64,000 bases of DNA. Source: Mactra quadrangularis. Taxonomy: Eukaryota; Mollusca; Bivalvia; Venerida; Mactridae. Location: NCBI GenBank assembly GCA_025267735.1, contig CM046297.1, positions 20,920,011-20,984,010 on the forward strand, written 5' to 3'. This document shows positions 22,606-33,892 of the stretch, one piece after another; position 1 is the first letter of the stretch; each line of letters starts with the position of its first letter. A program made the translations under genes and the position numbers. The notes under the pieces were generated by a model. The model was given only the letters and a program-made list of their open reading frames with translations, searched no databases and was not told the DNA's origin.

Positions 22606-22949
22606 TCCTCGACCAGCCATTTGATGCTCCCTCTGAGGAATTATTTAAGAAACTTAATTGGATGAAATTTGCAGACCGTGTTGACTACAAAAAAGCAATT
22701 CTTGTTAACAAATCCCTAAACAACAATGCTCCAGATTATTTAAATAATAAATTTGCCTCTTGCAGCAACTCTAAATTAAGGTCAAATTCTAATAAACAAC
22801 TGTACGTCCCAAAACCTAAACTTGAATTCTTCAGAAAATCCCTAGCATATTCAGGATCAGTTATATGGAATGAAACTCCTCTTAACATTTGACTGGCTGA
22901 AAGTCTAACATCATTCAAAAATCTATTTCTTAAATGGAAATCTCGATAA
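22606..22949 (+). pseudogene. LINE reverse-transcriptase C-terminal remnant
   Basis: The plus strand reads ILDQPFDAPSEELFKKLNW, then YKKAILVNKSLNNNAPDYL, LRSNSNKQLYVPKPKLEF and YSGSVIWNETPLNI. Next come an in-frame TGA (22890-22892), the continuation LAESLTSFKNLFLKWKSR and a TAA at 22947. The pattern RV.YKK..L..KSLN..AP.YL ... SLAYSG..IWN..P ... SL.SFK is the usual end of CR1/jockey-type non-LTR retrotransposon ORF2. Only the last 110 codons remain, so it is a dead, 5'-truncated copy. Confidence 0.8.
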
Positions 22950-23172
22950 ATGCAAATTGGTTTTTGTCCACAGGATATATTCACTCTTGCTATTTCATGC
23001 TTGTGTGACTTAGCATCATATTACCTATCTTTCTATTTATTTTTCACCATGTAAATAATGTAAATAACTTGTACATGTTTTCTTGAGGTCCACATGGAAG
23101 ATTGGATTTATCCAAATGTGTAGCCTCATTAAATAATTATTATCTTTATTATTATTATAATCATTATAACTG
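22950..23172 (+). mobile_element. 3'UTR of the LINE remnant
   Basis: After the ORF2 stop comes a short untranslated region with aggtccacatggaagattgg and gtagcctcattaaataatta, ending in a tattattattataa tract. A short 3'UTR ending in such a simple repeat is common for CR1-like elements. Confidence 0.55.
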
Positions 23173-23208
23173 TAATCCTTTCAATTTGTGACATGTCATT
23201 ATAATATA

Positions 23209-23284
23209 ATGAGGGCTGACCAAAACACTATTGTAACTCCCTTTATTTTCAAATGGAGTTACAATCATTTTGTTCAGCCCTCAA
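23209..23284. mobile_element. Palindromic mini-element
   Basis: Arms gagggctgaccaaaacacta plus ttgtaactcc and ggagttacaatcattttgtt plus cagccctc are inverted repeats around tttattttcaaat. A second gagttacaatca word at about 23371 suggests a further family member nearby. Confidence 0.65.
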
Positions 23285-23461
23285 TACAATAATTTATGTT
23301 TTTGCACCTTTTTTGATTGTGCCTCCCTCATTAGGGGTCTCGGTGACCATCAGAGTTTATCATCTTACAGGAGTTACAATCAAGTTTTTAGGGTCCATAG
23401 TTTGGTTTCATTAATTCATGATGTTCAGATAACCCATTTCAAATAAAGCAGACTTTTTTTA

Positions 23462-23704
23462 TTTATTTTATTTATTGGAGTTAACGCCGTATCAACACAA
23501 TTAAGGTCATTTCACGGCGTCCAGCGCACCTAACCTAGATTTCCTGGACCATTGTCTATAACCAGTACTCACCTAGCCTTCCACAAGGCCGGAAACTTCT
23601 CCATATTATCTAATCAATGGAGGACAATTGACATTATTGTCAAATTTTCATGGAAGTGTATAACCTTCCTGGGTGGGATTCGAACCCGCACCCCCTCGGG
23701 CACG
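23462..23704 (-). mobile_element. 5'-truncated SINE, family 1, with 12-bp target duplication
   Basis: The minus strand starts inside the tRNA-like head (cgagggggtgcgggttcgaa) and continues through cttgtggaaggctaggtgag, ggtccaggaaatctagg and cgccgtgaaatgacc to gtgttgatacggcgttaact and an ATAA-rich tail. The 12 bases agacttttttta flank it exactly (23450-23461 and 23705-23716). Truncation at the 5' end together with a target duplication fits LINE-mediated insertion. Confidence 0.85.
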
Positions 23705-24040
23705 AGACTTTTTTTACAATACTTCGATATATAGCAAAACTTTTGTGACTGAAAAATCATTTCGGATAACCCATGATATTTATTAGATGTGATTTCGGAT
23801 AATTGAGATTTAATTGTATAAAATTAGTATGGTTGGTTATTAAATCATGGAAACAATACTCATGACTGGTTGACATTCATAAGATTTATTGTACGATTAT
23901 ATTGAACTGTCTGATTGCATAAATTAAAACTTCACATAACACGGAATATTTAATGCTCGGATTAACTTCGGCAGTTCATGTGGAATGTATTGTTAGAACA
24001 TAACACTTATGTATTATATCTTATATGCAATGTGTATCTA

Positions 24041-24114
24041 AGTGTGTGTGGCCTAGTGGTAAGACGGTCGGTCTGTTAATCCTTTAGTTGTGGGTTCGAA
24101 TCCCAATAGATACT
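24041..24114 (+). tRNA. tRNA-Asn(GUU)-like sequence, probably a pseudogene or SINE head
   Basis: The sequence has an A-box-like tggcctagtggtaagacgg, an anticodon loop ctGTTaa and a T arm tgggttcgaatccca. The end agatact pairs with the start agtgtgt with one wobble and one mismatch. The anticodon stem is poorly paired (three mismatches), so a working tRNA is unlikely. No SINE body is evident downstream. Confidence 0.4.
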
Positions 24115-24119
24115 TATTT

Positions 24120-24810
24120 TTATCTATTTTCCTTATTTAAATCATGGACGTTTTTTGTAAAACACAATGCCTTCGTGCATCATGAAAATCATAATTGTCT
24201 TTGTTAGTTTTCACCGCCAAAAAATAGACACTGTAAAAGAGAATGCCCAGTAGCCCAAACGACACTACATGCCAGTGAAACTAAATTCTATTTGACATTG
24301 TTTGGTTTGTAGTGCTTTTTGTATTTCAAAATGATGCTGAATAGAATTAAACAAAATATTCAGAAAATTGAAATGCTAACAATAAAAGAATAAAAAAATT
24401 AAAAAGGCATCTGTAGATTCAAACTCACGTCCATTCCAAAAATAAATATTCTAAAGCGTTTCACTTTAACCCCACAACTATTCAGTCGGATGAGATATTG
24501 GCACTAAATTAACCTACAAATTGTATTTTCTACTGCAAAATTCTATATATAGAACACGGAAAATAATATATACAGGATGCGATAATCGTGTAATTATGCA
24601 ATCGGACAGTTCAATTTAATTGTACAATAGTATCTGAAATTACAAAGCCTCCATACCCATGATCAATATTATTCTTTTTCTAAACAAAGTTTTATAGCTA
24701 CCTCTGTAGTCTCAACTATAAATAAAACTGTTACAAAAAATTATTAAAGAATTTTAAATATACAGTTATCATACTTTGATAAAAAATTATTCAGTAAGCC
24801 AACAAGGTGA
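24120..24810. other. AT-rich stretch, no gene recognised
   Basis: I see no frame or structure here beyond short AT-rich words. Confidence 0.35.
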
Positions 24811-24815
24811 AATTG

Positions 24816-24839
24816 TCTCCAAACTTTTAATGGGCACTG
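24816..24839. mobile_element. Tc1/mariner-like right terminus
   Basis: gtctccaaacttttaatggg followed by cactg and TA is the reverse complement of the family's left end (cagtgcccaccaaaagt...gagac). Confidence 0.5.
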
Positions 24840-24867
24840 TAAATATATATGAATATTATATAAATAA

Positions 24868-25330
24868 CATATGGCAGTGAGGGTGACAGTACAGATTATC
24901 AACCCGAGGAAAATAATATCAACCGAGGTGCTAGCCGAGGTTGATATTAATTTTCAAGGGTTGATAATCTGTACTGTCACCCTCACTGCCATGTGTTATT
25001 TGTTTTATTATACCGAACAAAATTGTTACAAAAATATTTATTGAACAACAAATAACAACACAGTAAAGAAAACAATCAGTACAATAAAAAAACTGAATTA
25101 TATCACTAATATACACTGCTGCGACCGGGATTCGAACCCGCGATCTCCGGATTGGAAGTCAGACATGCTAACCACTATGCCAGGGTCGCAGCTATTTACG
25201 GCTACTAATCGTTAATAATTGGTCTCCCTTAGATAGCGGGTAATATTACCATGTGATCGAACAAAATATCACCCGCTCCGGTATAGGACTGTAGGATAGG
25301 GAAATTCCAGTGAGGTATAATAAATAATAA
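24868..25330 (-). mobile_element. Mobile element copy B carrying a tRNA-like block and terminal palindrome
   Basis: The reverse complement matches 11531-11860 in order: tatacctcactggaatttcc, cccgctatctaagggagacc, cgattagtagcc, ttcggtataataaaacaaat, acatggcagtgagggtgaca. At the left end an almost perfect palindrome of about 120 bases (24872-24993) repeats ggcagtgagggtgacagtac and agattatcaaccc in inverted form around the centre gaggtgctagccgaggt. Between the shared blocks it contains a tRNA-Gly-like sequence (25118-25192) missing from copy A. Confidence 0.75.
25118..25192 (-). tRNA. tRNA-Gly(UCC)-like sequence inside mobile element
   Basis: On the minus strand GCTGCGA pairs perfectly with TCGCAGC as acceptor stem. 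The T arm gcggg-TTCGAAT-cccgg is paired at 4 of 5. The A box tggcatagtggttagcatg is typical of eukaryotic tRNA-Gly, and the anticodon loop cTTCCaa carries UCC. The anticodon stem has one mismatch, and the segment between acceptor and D arm is three bases too long. That points to a tRNA-derived element head or a decaying gene rather than a standard tRNA. Both internal Pol III promoter boxes look intact. Confidence 0.55.
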
Positions 25331-26917
25331 TGTTTTATTACTATGTTACATGTATTAATAATTTGTTGTACAGTAGAAACTGAGAATTTTGCATGCTGTG
25401 AAAAGTGGAAAGTTAAGGAAACTGCACAAAATTTTTGGTCCAGCAAATATTGCTTAGTTACTAAGTCTTGTGACATTGAGAAAACTGGACAGTTGAGAAA
25501 ACCAGTCAGTCTTGTCAGTCTTGGAGCTGTGCAGTATTCTCAGATTCTATTGTATTAATATAAATAGGCATGGTGGAATGTCTCTGATGTTGGACTGATT
25601 AAGCACTGGTTCAAACAAAATCTAAAACCTACCTTGTTGTTTTCTTGAGCAAGAAAAATTATCATTCTAGCTCAGTATCGAGGCACAAGGAAGCATATTT
25701 GTGAGGGATTTAACTTACTTCTAAGCACTTGTTTCTCAATGAGCTAAAATGAATAAATAAAAAGCTTATTTTATATGTCCATATTTATAATGTCATTATA
25801 TTTTTATGTTTTGTAGGATGTTAATCAATTGATGTTATCCCTGTCTCATAAATAGATGAAGAAGACAATGTGAATGAATGAAGCTGATGTGATGAAGAGT
25901 TGAAAAATAAAGAGAAGATGAAAGCTAAGTTTTTTTAAATTTCATTTGCTGTAAAGTTTTGAAAGTTGACCCTTGAAAAAGACCAATAATTTGAGAGTAC
26001 TGGTAGTTCAACCTGTCTGATTATATATTGCAACATAAGCTTAAGTAAACAGTGAGTGATTTCAAATAATATCTTACTAAAGGAGTTATCTAGTGTCATA
26101 TTAGCCAAATTTGTTGTAAAATTTTATACATTTATTAAAAATTTTTTTAAGTAGTAAACATTTGATTAAACACTTTCAAATTTGGACTTACCAAAATTTT
26201 TATAGTAAGATTTTATGTGAAAAAAGCCACTGTTATCATTCTGGTACGCTTTCAAGGTAAGAAAAATAGTGGAAATTTAAATTACTGTCATTTCTCATTA
26301 TTTCAACTTTTATGATTTAAAATTTAAGCTCCTGTGAATAATCTTGACAGATTTGGTGGTCTTTAACTTGCATAACATTTATATCTCTTTTTTAACATGC
26401 ATCCAACTTTACATCTAAATTAGGACTATGTCTTTGTAATTTTCGGAACCCTTTGGACAAAATTAAATATAGACTTTTCTTTATCTTCCCTGTTTTTATG
26501 GACCCAGCTTAGTTGAGATAGTGAGAAATGACCATAATTATTTCTATTGCACCCAATAATGTCCCAAACCAAAGACACTATGGTCCAATTTATGTAAAAA
26601 GGTATTTTAGAGATTTTCGTTAGAAATCGGGATTTATATTTGATTAAACAAGTTTTTTGGAAGTTTTCTTTGGTTTAAATTTTGATTCTGAACAGTTTTG
26701 ATGGTTGTCTGGATTATACATCAAGATACCATTTCATGTAAAATGGATCATAAAGTGCCATTAGTTTGGGTCCATGCTGGAAACCACTTCAGCTAATTAT
26801 TATCTCGGCAAGAACATTATTCTAGAATTCTTAACCTTATATTTTCACTTATTTTTTTATAAAATTTGTGTTTATGATTATGCTTCCAAAATTTTAAGGG
26901 TATAGATATTGATTCAA

Positions 26918-26981
26918 GGGAGATAATTCAGTATGTAATTATACTGTATAGAATAATTACATACTTAATTACCTCTCTTTG
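26918..26981. repeat. Long hairpin, palindromic mini-element
   Basis: agggagataattcagtatgt followed by aattat is matched in inverted form by ataattacatacttaattac plus ctctctt, with few mismatches around actgtataga. It resembles the other palindromic elements in the window. Confidence 0.55.
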
Positions 26982-27339
26982 ATCTTTTGCAATTCACTTC
27001 ATTTTCTCATTAAAAATTTGAATTTATTTCTCATTTCACGCAATTTATATGGCTGAATCATTGATTTCTGTTTAATTTTTGTGATTTTACGATTCCAAAT
27101 TCTAAATTATTACTAATTATTAGGTTTTATATTTTGTATGAACTATTCTATATGTTTTCAAGAATAACTTGATTTAATTTTCGTTAGTTAATGTAATTTA
27201 GCCTAAATACTACAAGATGCATGACAGATTTTACAATGATAAGGCATATCATAATGTAAACCTGTTTATTGTATGTTGTCATGCATCATTTTAGTTGTAA
27301 TCTTTTTCTAGAATAATGTTCTTGTTGAGATGTCAAAAT

Positions 27340-27610
27340 AGATTATACATGATAATGAGCAAGTCTGAACTTCCTAAGTCTTGGATTGGGGGATAGATTA
27401 TGAGGATGCAAGGTTTGTGGAACCTGGATGTACTGGCAGTTGGGCTGGAACCCAAGCCCTGCAGTACCGTTGATGTCACTGGGTTGCTGGGTGGAGTGTC
27501 GTCTGATCAGAGGGTCCCATATGTGGTTTTCATGTATCTTGTGTGCTGGCAAATCCCTGAGATCTAAACAGTGTTGGTGGGATTTGGTTCCCAACTTCTT
27601 TGGAGGGTGA
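27340..27610. other. GC-richer island with several open frames
   Basis: This 270-base patch is far richer in G and C than the surrounding DNA. Three frames are open: 55 codons plus from 27399 (ending VVFMYLVCWQIPEI), 60 codons plus from 27428 and 83 codons minus. No splice sites frame it and none of the peptides is recognised. It could be a mobile-element fragment, an exon or a transcribed non-coding segment. Confidence 0.3.
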
Positions 27611-29618
27611 TTATTTAGGGCGGGAGGGTTGTACTGTGTGGGAAGAGGGATGTTATGAGGGGGTGGGGAAGAAGTGGGGTTTTTTTAAATTTTCTGAGAC
27701 TGGTTGGTGGCGTTTCCATGATATATACTATCACAAATGTGTAATGTTGTACAGTGTTTGTAAAGTATAGTTGGTCTGTATTGAACTGGCATTCCTTTTT
27801 TGATTCATTCATTTATTGGATTTCTGTTGGAAATTGTTACAAGTGTGTTTATCTTGTTTGTTTTTGCTCAACTGTCAAAACATGAATAACTTCACAGTAA
27901 ATTTGTTTGATAAATTTATGCTGTGTCACGCAATATTCCGATAGTGTGTTTTGGATCAGGTAGATCTACTTTTGCAGTGACAGAAGTTTTCAGCCTAGGT
28001 ATTTCTGTTACGCAGAGGATATGAGTCCCATTTTAACACATTCATTCACCATAAAATTATTCAAGTTTTGACAGTAGAGAAAAAAACAGACAAACCCTTC
28101 TATTAATATATGCACAACAATTACACCCTTACATAGTGTGGGTTGTTTAAATTCGATATTTAGAATTACTTATACTTCTGAATTAGCCTTTAGTGCCAGT
28201 TCAATGCTATTTACCTATAGTGACTGTATGAGGGATGATTCAACATTATTTTGCCTATAGTCTGGCTATTCATAGAATATTACTTACTTGAATTACGCGA
28301 GAGAAAAGAAAACCTTTTTGCATTATGAATTAAGTATTATTAGGAAATTTGTTACTTTCTATAAGCGATACCCATCTTCCTGTGTTTGTTCTATCAAATT
28401 GTTTTTGCCAACGTTTGGTTGGCCTGAACATTTTGACTGTGAACTAAACATTGAACTGAATTGGCCTTACAATATGAAACTTGACCATTTTGTGCAGATA
28501 TTTGTAAATCTTTGATAATGGTATGGGGTTTGGGTCTAATCATGGTATGACTCACAAGAGGCTAAGCACAGTCCAAATCCACCTAATATGCTATAATGTA
28601 TTGTGTCTTATGTGGATTGAGACATGTCTGCCCCCCCCCCCGTGGTATAAGTGGTATCATACTTAATTAGAATTTGTGTGCAACACACTCCATTTCATCT
28701 TCTGAATAATTTTTCATGTACATGGAATTTATAAGATTCTTTATATAGATATCTTATATGAGCTTCAGTTACATGTAAAATTATCTTCCACTGTGTTTTA
28801 TGATAAGCTTGAAGCATTGCCTTTATGCTTTAACTTTTTTTCTTCGAGTGTAAATACATTTTTTGTTAATCTTTAGTCAATGTTAGATAGTTTTGAATTA
28901 TCCCTCATACAGTCTGTCTATGAGGGGCATTTAAAGTCAAGGCATTAAACCTCTATGAGGAAAATCATGTTCGTAAAAACTTTTTGTTTCAAGACAAAAC
29001 ATTTAAAAAGCCAAGATCTTTGGTTTCTATCGCAGCTTTGACCATGGGTCTTTACTAGACAGAGGTCAATGGTTTGGATAGGATAGTATCTTTAAGTTCA
29101 AATGTCTTATTGCCATATGGACATTGTATTTTGGTTTAATATAGACCGTTATATATATCAAGTCATAGATGACTGTCACAGTTCCTAGTAATAAACACTG
29201 TATATATTGTATCTAGTGTTTTTTATTTGAACTGTGTTGGCTGCCTATATTTTAACTGATTGATTTAATTATTGCTTGTGTAGAATACAATGAGACATTG
29301 TTTACATAGAATATTGTGTACATTTGTCTCAAGGTATCCTGAACAAGCTATGGTTATATTATAGGTTGTAAAGGATAATTTTGACTCAAATTTGAACAAT
29401 ATTTTATGTTTACTATGTCTCATGTTATCCTAAATGAGCTATACTTTTCTTTTGGAATGCTGGAAATGTAAATACAAGAGTGTGATCACATCTCATTGTG
29501 ATTATACTTACCGTGACAATATATATTGATGTGAAATGTAGATTGTCTTATCTGGATACATGAAATATTATACATGTATTGTAAAATTATGATAATTTTC
29601 AATCATTTAGGTGATCTA

Positions 29619-29646
29619 CAGTGCCCAACAAAAGTTTTGAGACATT
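29619..29646. mobile_element. Tc1/mariner-like left terminus
   Basis: TA is not intact just before it, but CAGTGCCCAACAAAAGTTTT plus GAGACATT matches the family terminus seen at 60349 and 21510. No matching right end is found downstream before the tandem array. Confidence 0.45.
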
Positions 29647-29937
29647 TTCACTATGTAGGGGTACTACTAGCTTTTCTTAAATTTGATAGCTTGTTATTAC
29701 TTAGTTTTATAAAATGTGTTGTTTAATTGAAATATAGTCAAAATTCATTCAGCCTATAATGACATCATCAAATTCTATCACCAAGTAAGAACATTTTCTT
29801 ACCTAATTTATGGTTTATATCAATCCTGATTGTTGAAGTCTGGAGTCAACTTCCTACAGTAGTACTTCGTACACCATTGCTATAGTACAACTTAAATAAA
29901 AGTTTGTAGTCATTCACCTGGTAATTCACTAGATCTG

Positions 29938-30050
29938 CGCCCTGTAAGGTCCCGGGCATGAGGAATAGGGCCACTGTCTCCCCCTTGCATGTCGTAAGAG
30001 GCGACTAAATGGGGGTTGCAGCAATGTCATATACAGCTAGCTAATTTAGA
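29938..30050 (+). repeat. Dispersed copy of the array core motif
   Basis: gtcccgggcatgaggaatag, gccactgtctcccccttgca and tgtcgtaagaggcgactaaa, then tgggggttgca, match the GC-richer core present in every unit of the 30.9-45.6 kb array, but in a form with fewer changes (gtaagaggcgac versus gtaaaagcctaac). It continues with gcaatgtcatatacagctag, a sequence found inverted at 30812-30845. It is an isolated copy about 0.9 kb before the array. Confidence 0.7.
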
Positions 30051-30973
30051 ATTTCACCTCACTAAGTGATATGGGGTGTTTAGATTGAGTATAACATCTT
30101 AAGAATGAATGGACAATGGAAAGTAGACCATGTATCATTATTATTTTGTAATAACAGTTTATTTTCAATATTTTGATGCTTATAATATCATAGCAGTTAA
30201 CAGTCAATGCAAGATAGATAACTCTTATCAGTTTACACCTGTTAATATCTGAATGATCTCCCTTTATATACTAATGTGACTTTAAAGATTTGATAAGAGA
30301 TTTTTATAGTAGTTTCCTTTAGTCTTTTTTGGCTTCACATAGTCTAATAAGTTAGAGTTATTTTAGAATGTATTGTCTTGCCATTACAGTATTGAAATAG
30401 GAACATGATTTTGTTGACATAATTTTAGTGTCTGTAAATCATTTATTCTTATTACCATTGAACTTATATTTTAAATTGACAAATGAGCATGTCTTGTTGT
30501 CAAGTTAGAATATAACTTCTTACCATTAATAGGTATGATTTACATATAATGAAATTTAAGCAATTAATTCATGTTCTTAGTTCATAAAGTCTGTACCCTT
30601 GAATTTAGATTCTAAAATGACTCTTCTAATTAGGTTGTTTATACCATCAGCTATCGAAGGCTTTGAGCTTTTTGATACATTACCATATTTTATTAATTAG
30701 TTTTGTGGTTCAAATTTTAGGATTTTGAAAGAACATTACATGTCTGCTGACTATTGTCCATCAGCATGTAAACTAGTGTTTGAAGGTAATCCATTTAATA
30801 CAAGAGAATATGAACTCTAATAGCTAGCTGTATATGACTTGCTGCAAATATATGTATTGTGTCTCCTGACACAGTCTGGTCCACACGTCTTCTGTTAGGC
30901 TTAGCCTATCTCTGTATTGTGTCTCCTGACATAGTCTGGTGGTGTTGTCTTTTGTTAGGCTAAGCCTATCTCT

Positions 30974-31958
30974 GAGCCCCGTATTGTCCCCGGGCATGAG
31001 AATAGGGCATCTGTCTCCCCCTTGCATGTTGTAAAAGGCTAACTAAATGGGGGTTGCATGTTACCAGCATGGTACCATTGCAAGATGGTTTTCTCCTGTC
31101 TTTACCTACGAAGTGTCTTTACAATTCCTGTTAAGGAATTTCTGTCATGTTTGTTTTCATTGAATTCAAATATGAAAAATCTTGCATACTACAAAAGAAC
31201 TGACTACTGTAACAATTATTTTTGTAAACTGTATTCTTGTACTGGATGATGTACAGGGTTTCTGCTACAACCTGTATATCATTCAGTGGATTGTAGCAGA
31301 TTGTACAATTTCTTAAATAATTGTTATTCTGTCAGTTCGTTAACTGTATGTGTACATGATTTGTTTCCATAAACAAATCAACTGAACAATGGTTTATTGT
31401 TCGGGTTACACTATCCTGACAACATCCCTTCTTTCAGCTAGGGAGAGTGTCTCTATATCTGAAAGATATCTGAAAACTTGTATAGTTTTCTTTGATGCAC
31501 ACTGTTGTATTCTGTGTCTGTCTTTCAATCACATGCAATAATAAATGAAAAAAAATAAAAATAACTATTATAATAATAATAATAATAATAATGATAATAA
31601 TAATAATAATAGTATTAATAATAATAATAATGATAATGTCTTCATCTTCACACTATTTTCTTTGGGTAAAGGAAATATGATCCTAATCTTCTTGGTTAGG
31701 GTGAACCCAACTTTCTTGGAAGATTATCTCATGTCTTCTTTGCTTGGCCAAGCCTATCTGTTATTTAGAAGGTGTAGTCTGACACAGTCTGGTCTTTGGG
31801 TCCTTGTCTTTTGTTAGGTTAGGCCTCTTCCTGTACTTGGAGTATGTCTCCTTACACAGTCTGATCTTGAAGTCTTTTGTTAGGCTAAGCCTATCTCTTT
31901 ATTTGGAGCATGTCTCCTGACACTATCTTGGGTACTTACAGTATCCTTTTTGATACCT
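30974..31958 (+). repeat. Array unit 0, internally deleted
   Basis: It keeps the core, the (AAT)n tract (about 31555-31637) and the subrepeats. It jumps from gattatctcatgtcttct to ttggccaagcctatctgtta, missing about 950 bases of the variable middle. It is the most diverged unit, as expected at an array edge. Confidence 0.85.
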
Positions 31959-33892
31959 GAGCCCCGTGTTGTCCCCGGGCTTAAGAATAGGACAACTGTC
32001 TCCCCTTGCATGTTGTAAAAGCCTAACTAAATGGGGGTTGCATGTTACCAGCCTGGTACCATTGCAAGATGGTTTTCTCATGTCTTCTGTCTTTTCTTAC
32101 AAATTGTCTTCACAATTCCTGTCAAGGAATTTCTGTCATGTTTGTTTCCATTGGATACAAATATGAAACAAATCTTGCATACCACAAAAGAACTGACTAC
32201 TTTAACAATTATTTTTGTAAACTGTATTCTTATACTGGATGATGTACAGGGTTTCTGCTACAACTTGTATATCATTCAGTGGATTGTAGCAGATTGTACA
32301 GTTCTTTAAATAATTGTTATTCTGTCAGTTCTTTAACTGTATGTGTCCATGATTTCTTCCAATAAACAAATGAACTGAACAGTGGATTATTGTTTTGGGT
32401 CACAATATCCTGACATCATCCATTCTTTCAGCTATGGAGAGTGTCTCTATATCTGAAAGATATCTGAAAACTTTTTTGTTTTCTCTGATGCACAGTGTTG
32501 TATCCTGTGTCTGTCTTTCAATCACATGCAATAATAAAATAAAAATAATAATAATAAATATAGTAATAATAATAATAAAAATAACAATAATAATAACAAT
32601 AAAAATAATAACGTCTTCATCTTCACACTTTTTCCTTTGCGTAAAGGAAATATGATCCTTATCTTCTTAGTTAGGGTTATTCTAACTGTCTGGGAAGATT
32701 ATCTCATGTCTTCTGTTCTGGAAGATACCCTGTCTTCCAACCTGAGTCCTTATACAATAAGACAGTATTTCTTTCTATAAATGAAAAATACCTGAAAACT
32801 AGTATTTTACCGTCAAATGTTAAGTTGTAATCACTGTTTTTCATTCAATACTTTCACTCTATCAATTATTTTTGTGTACACTTAAGTGATTGATGACATT
32901 ATATAGCAAATGTAAGAGTTGTCTCCCCTTGTTCATATCAATGTCATATAAGAATCTATATTCCTACCATTATAGGTATTATTTAAGTATATACTTTTGT
33001 TGCCAAGTTACTATGACTCTAGATCATTACACTATACATTTGAATGGTACTCTAGTGTGTCATTGAAAGGTAGGAGTCTTTAAAGTTGTCTTCAACTACT
33101 TGCTACACCTTTGACACATTAAAGTATTATTTCATACCATTATAGTTATGGTTTAGATTCATAGTTAATTTTGGTAACCTTAGCATGTACTTAGATAATT
33201 ACATTAACTATACCATTGAATAAAGATTTTTAGATGTTATTGATAAGTATGAACATTGATCTTGCTTTTTTGATTAAATGAAACATTTCTATTTATTTCC
33301 GATTGCGTAGTCATTTATATTACAACATTGGAAATGAATTTTAATGTCATTAATAATTTATTCTTGAAGCGTAGATCGCGGGCCTCTTTTGCTCTTACAT
33401 GTCAGAAATTGCTCAAGTGCACACTCAGATATTTGATATAGTTTCATACAATTGGATTAATTATGATTATGTTTTATTCAGTAATTAATGAAGTTAAATT
33501 GTCATCTCAGTTACCATTCATGTCATCTTTGGTTTGATTTCTTTAAAATGGACAGTAGTTTTTTCAATTATAGTAAGAAATACTAGCTTATTGTATTAGC
33601 ACTCTATTTCCTGTGACAGAAAGCCTAAGTCTCTGTTATGATAGAGTGTGTCTCCTGACATAATCTGATGCCAACGTTTTTGCTGGGCCACGCCTATCTG
33701 TTATTTAGAAGGTGTCTCCTGACACAGCCTTGTCCTTAAGTCTTTTGTTAGGCTAGGCCTATCAATGTATTTGGAGCATGCCTCCTTACACAGACTGATC
33801 CTAAAGTCTTTTGTTAGGCTAAGCCTATCTCTTTATTTGGAGCATGTCTCCTGACACTATCTTGGGTACTTACAATATCCTTTTTGATACCT
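31959..33892 (+). repeat. Array unit 1, long type
   Basis: The long-type middle is present (ttaagttgtaatcactgttt, gtaggagtctttaaagttgt, cttagcatgtacttagataa). Unit length is 1934 bases. Confidence 0.9.

Larger units (their letters stand above)
25331..29618. other. 4.3 kb of AT-rich DNA without recognised genes
   Basis: The plus strand is T-rich for most of this length. Exceptions are a hairpin at 26918-26981, a GC-richer patch at 27340-27610 and a C run at 28632-28641. The open frames (60-83 codons) have no family features. It could be intron, intergenic DNA or a long 3'UTR, and I cannot tell which from the sequence. Confidence 0.35.

Noticed and set aside
24041..24114. Functional tRNA-Asn
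   Set aside because: The anticodon stem has several mismatches and the D arm is poorly paired. Kept only as tRNA-like.
28630..28645. Cytosine run as a structural motif
   Set aside because: A simple homopolymer without neighbouring runs, so no quadruplex or i-motif pattern is supported.
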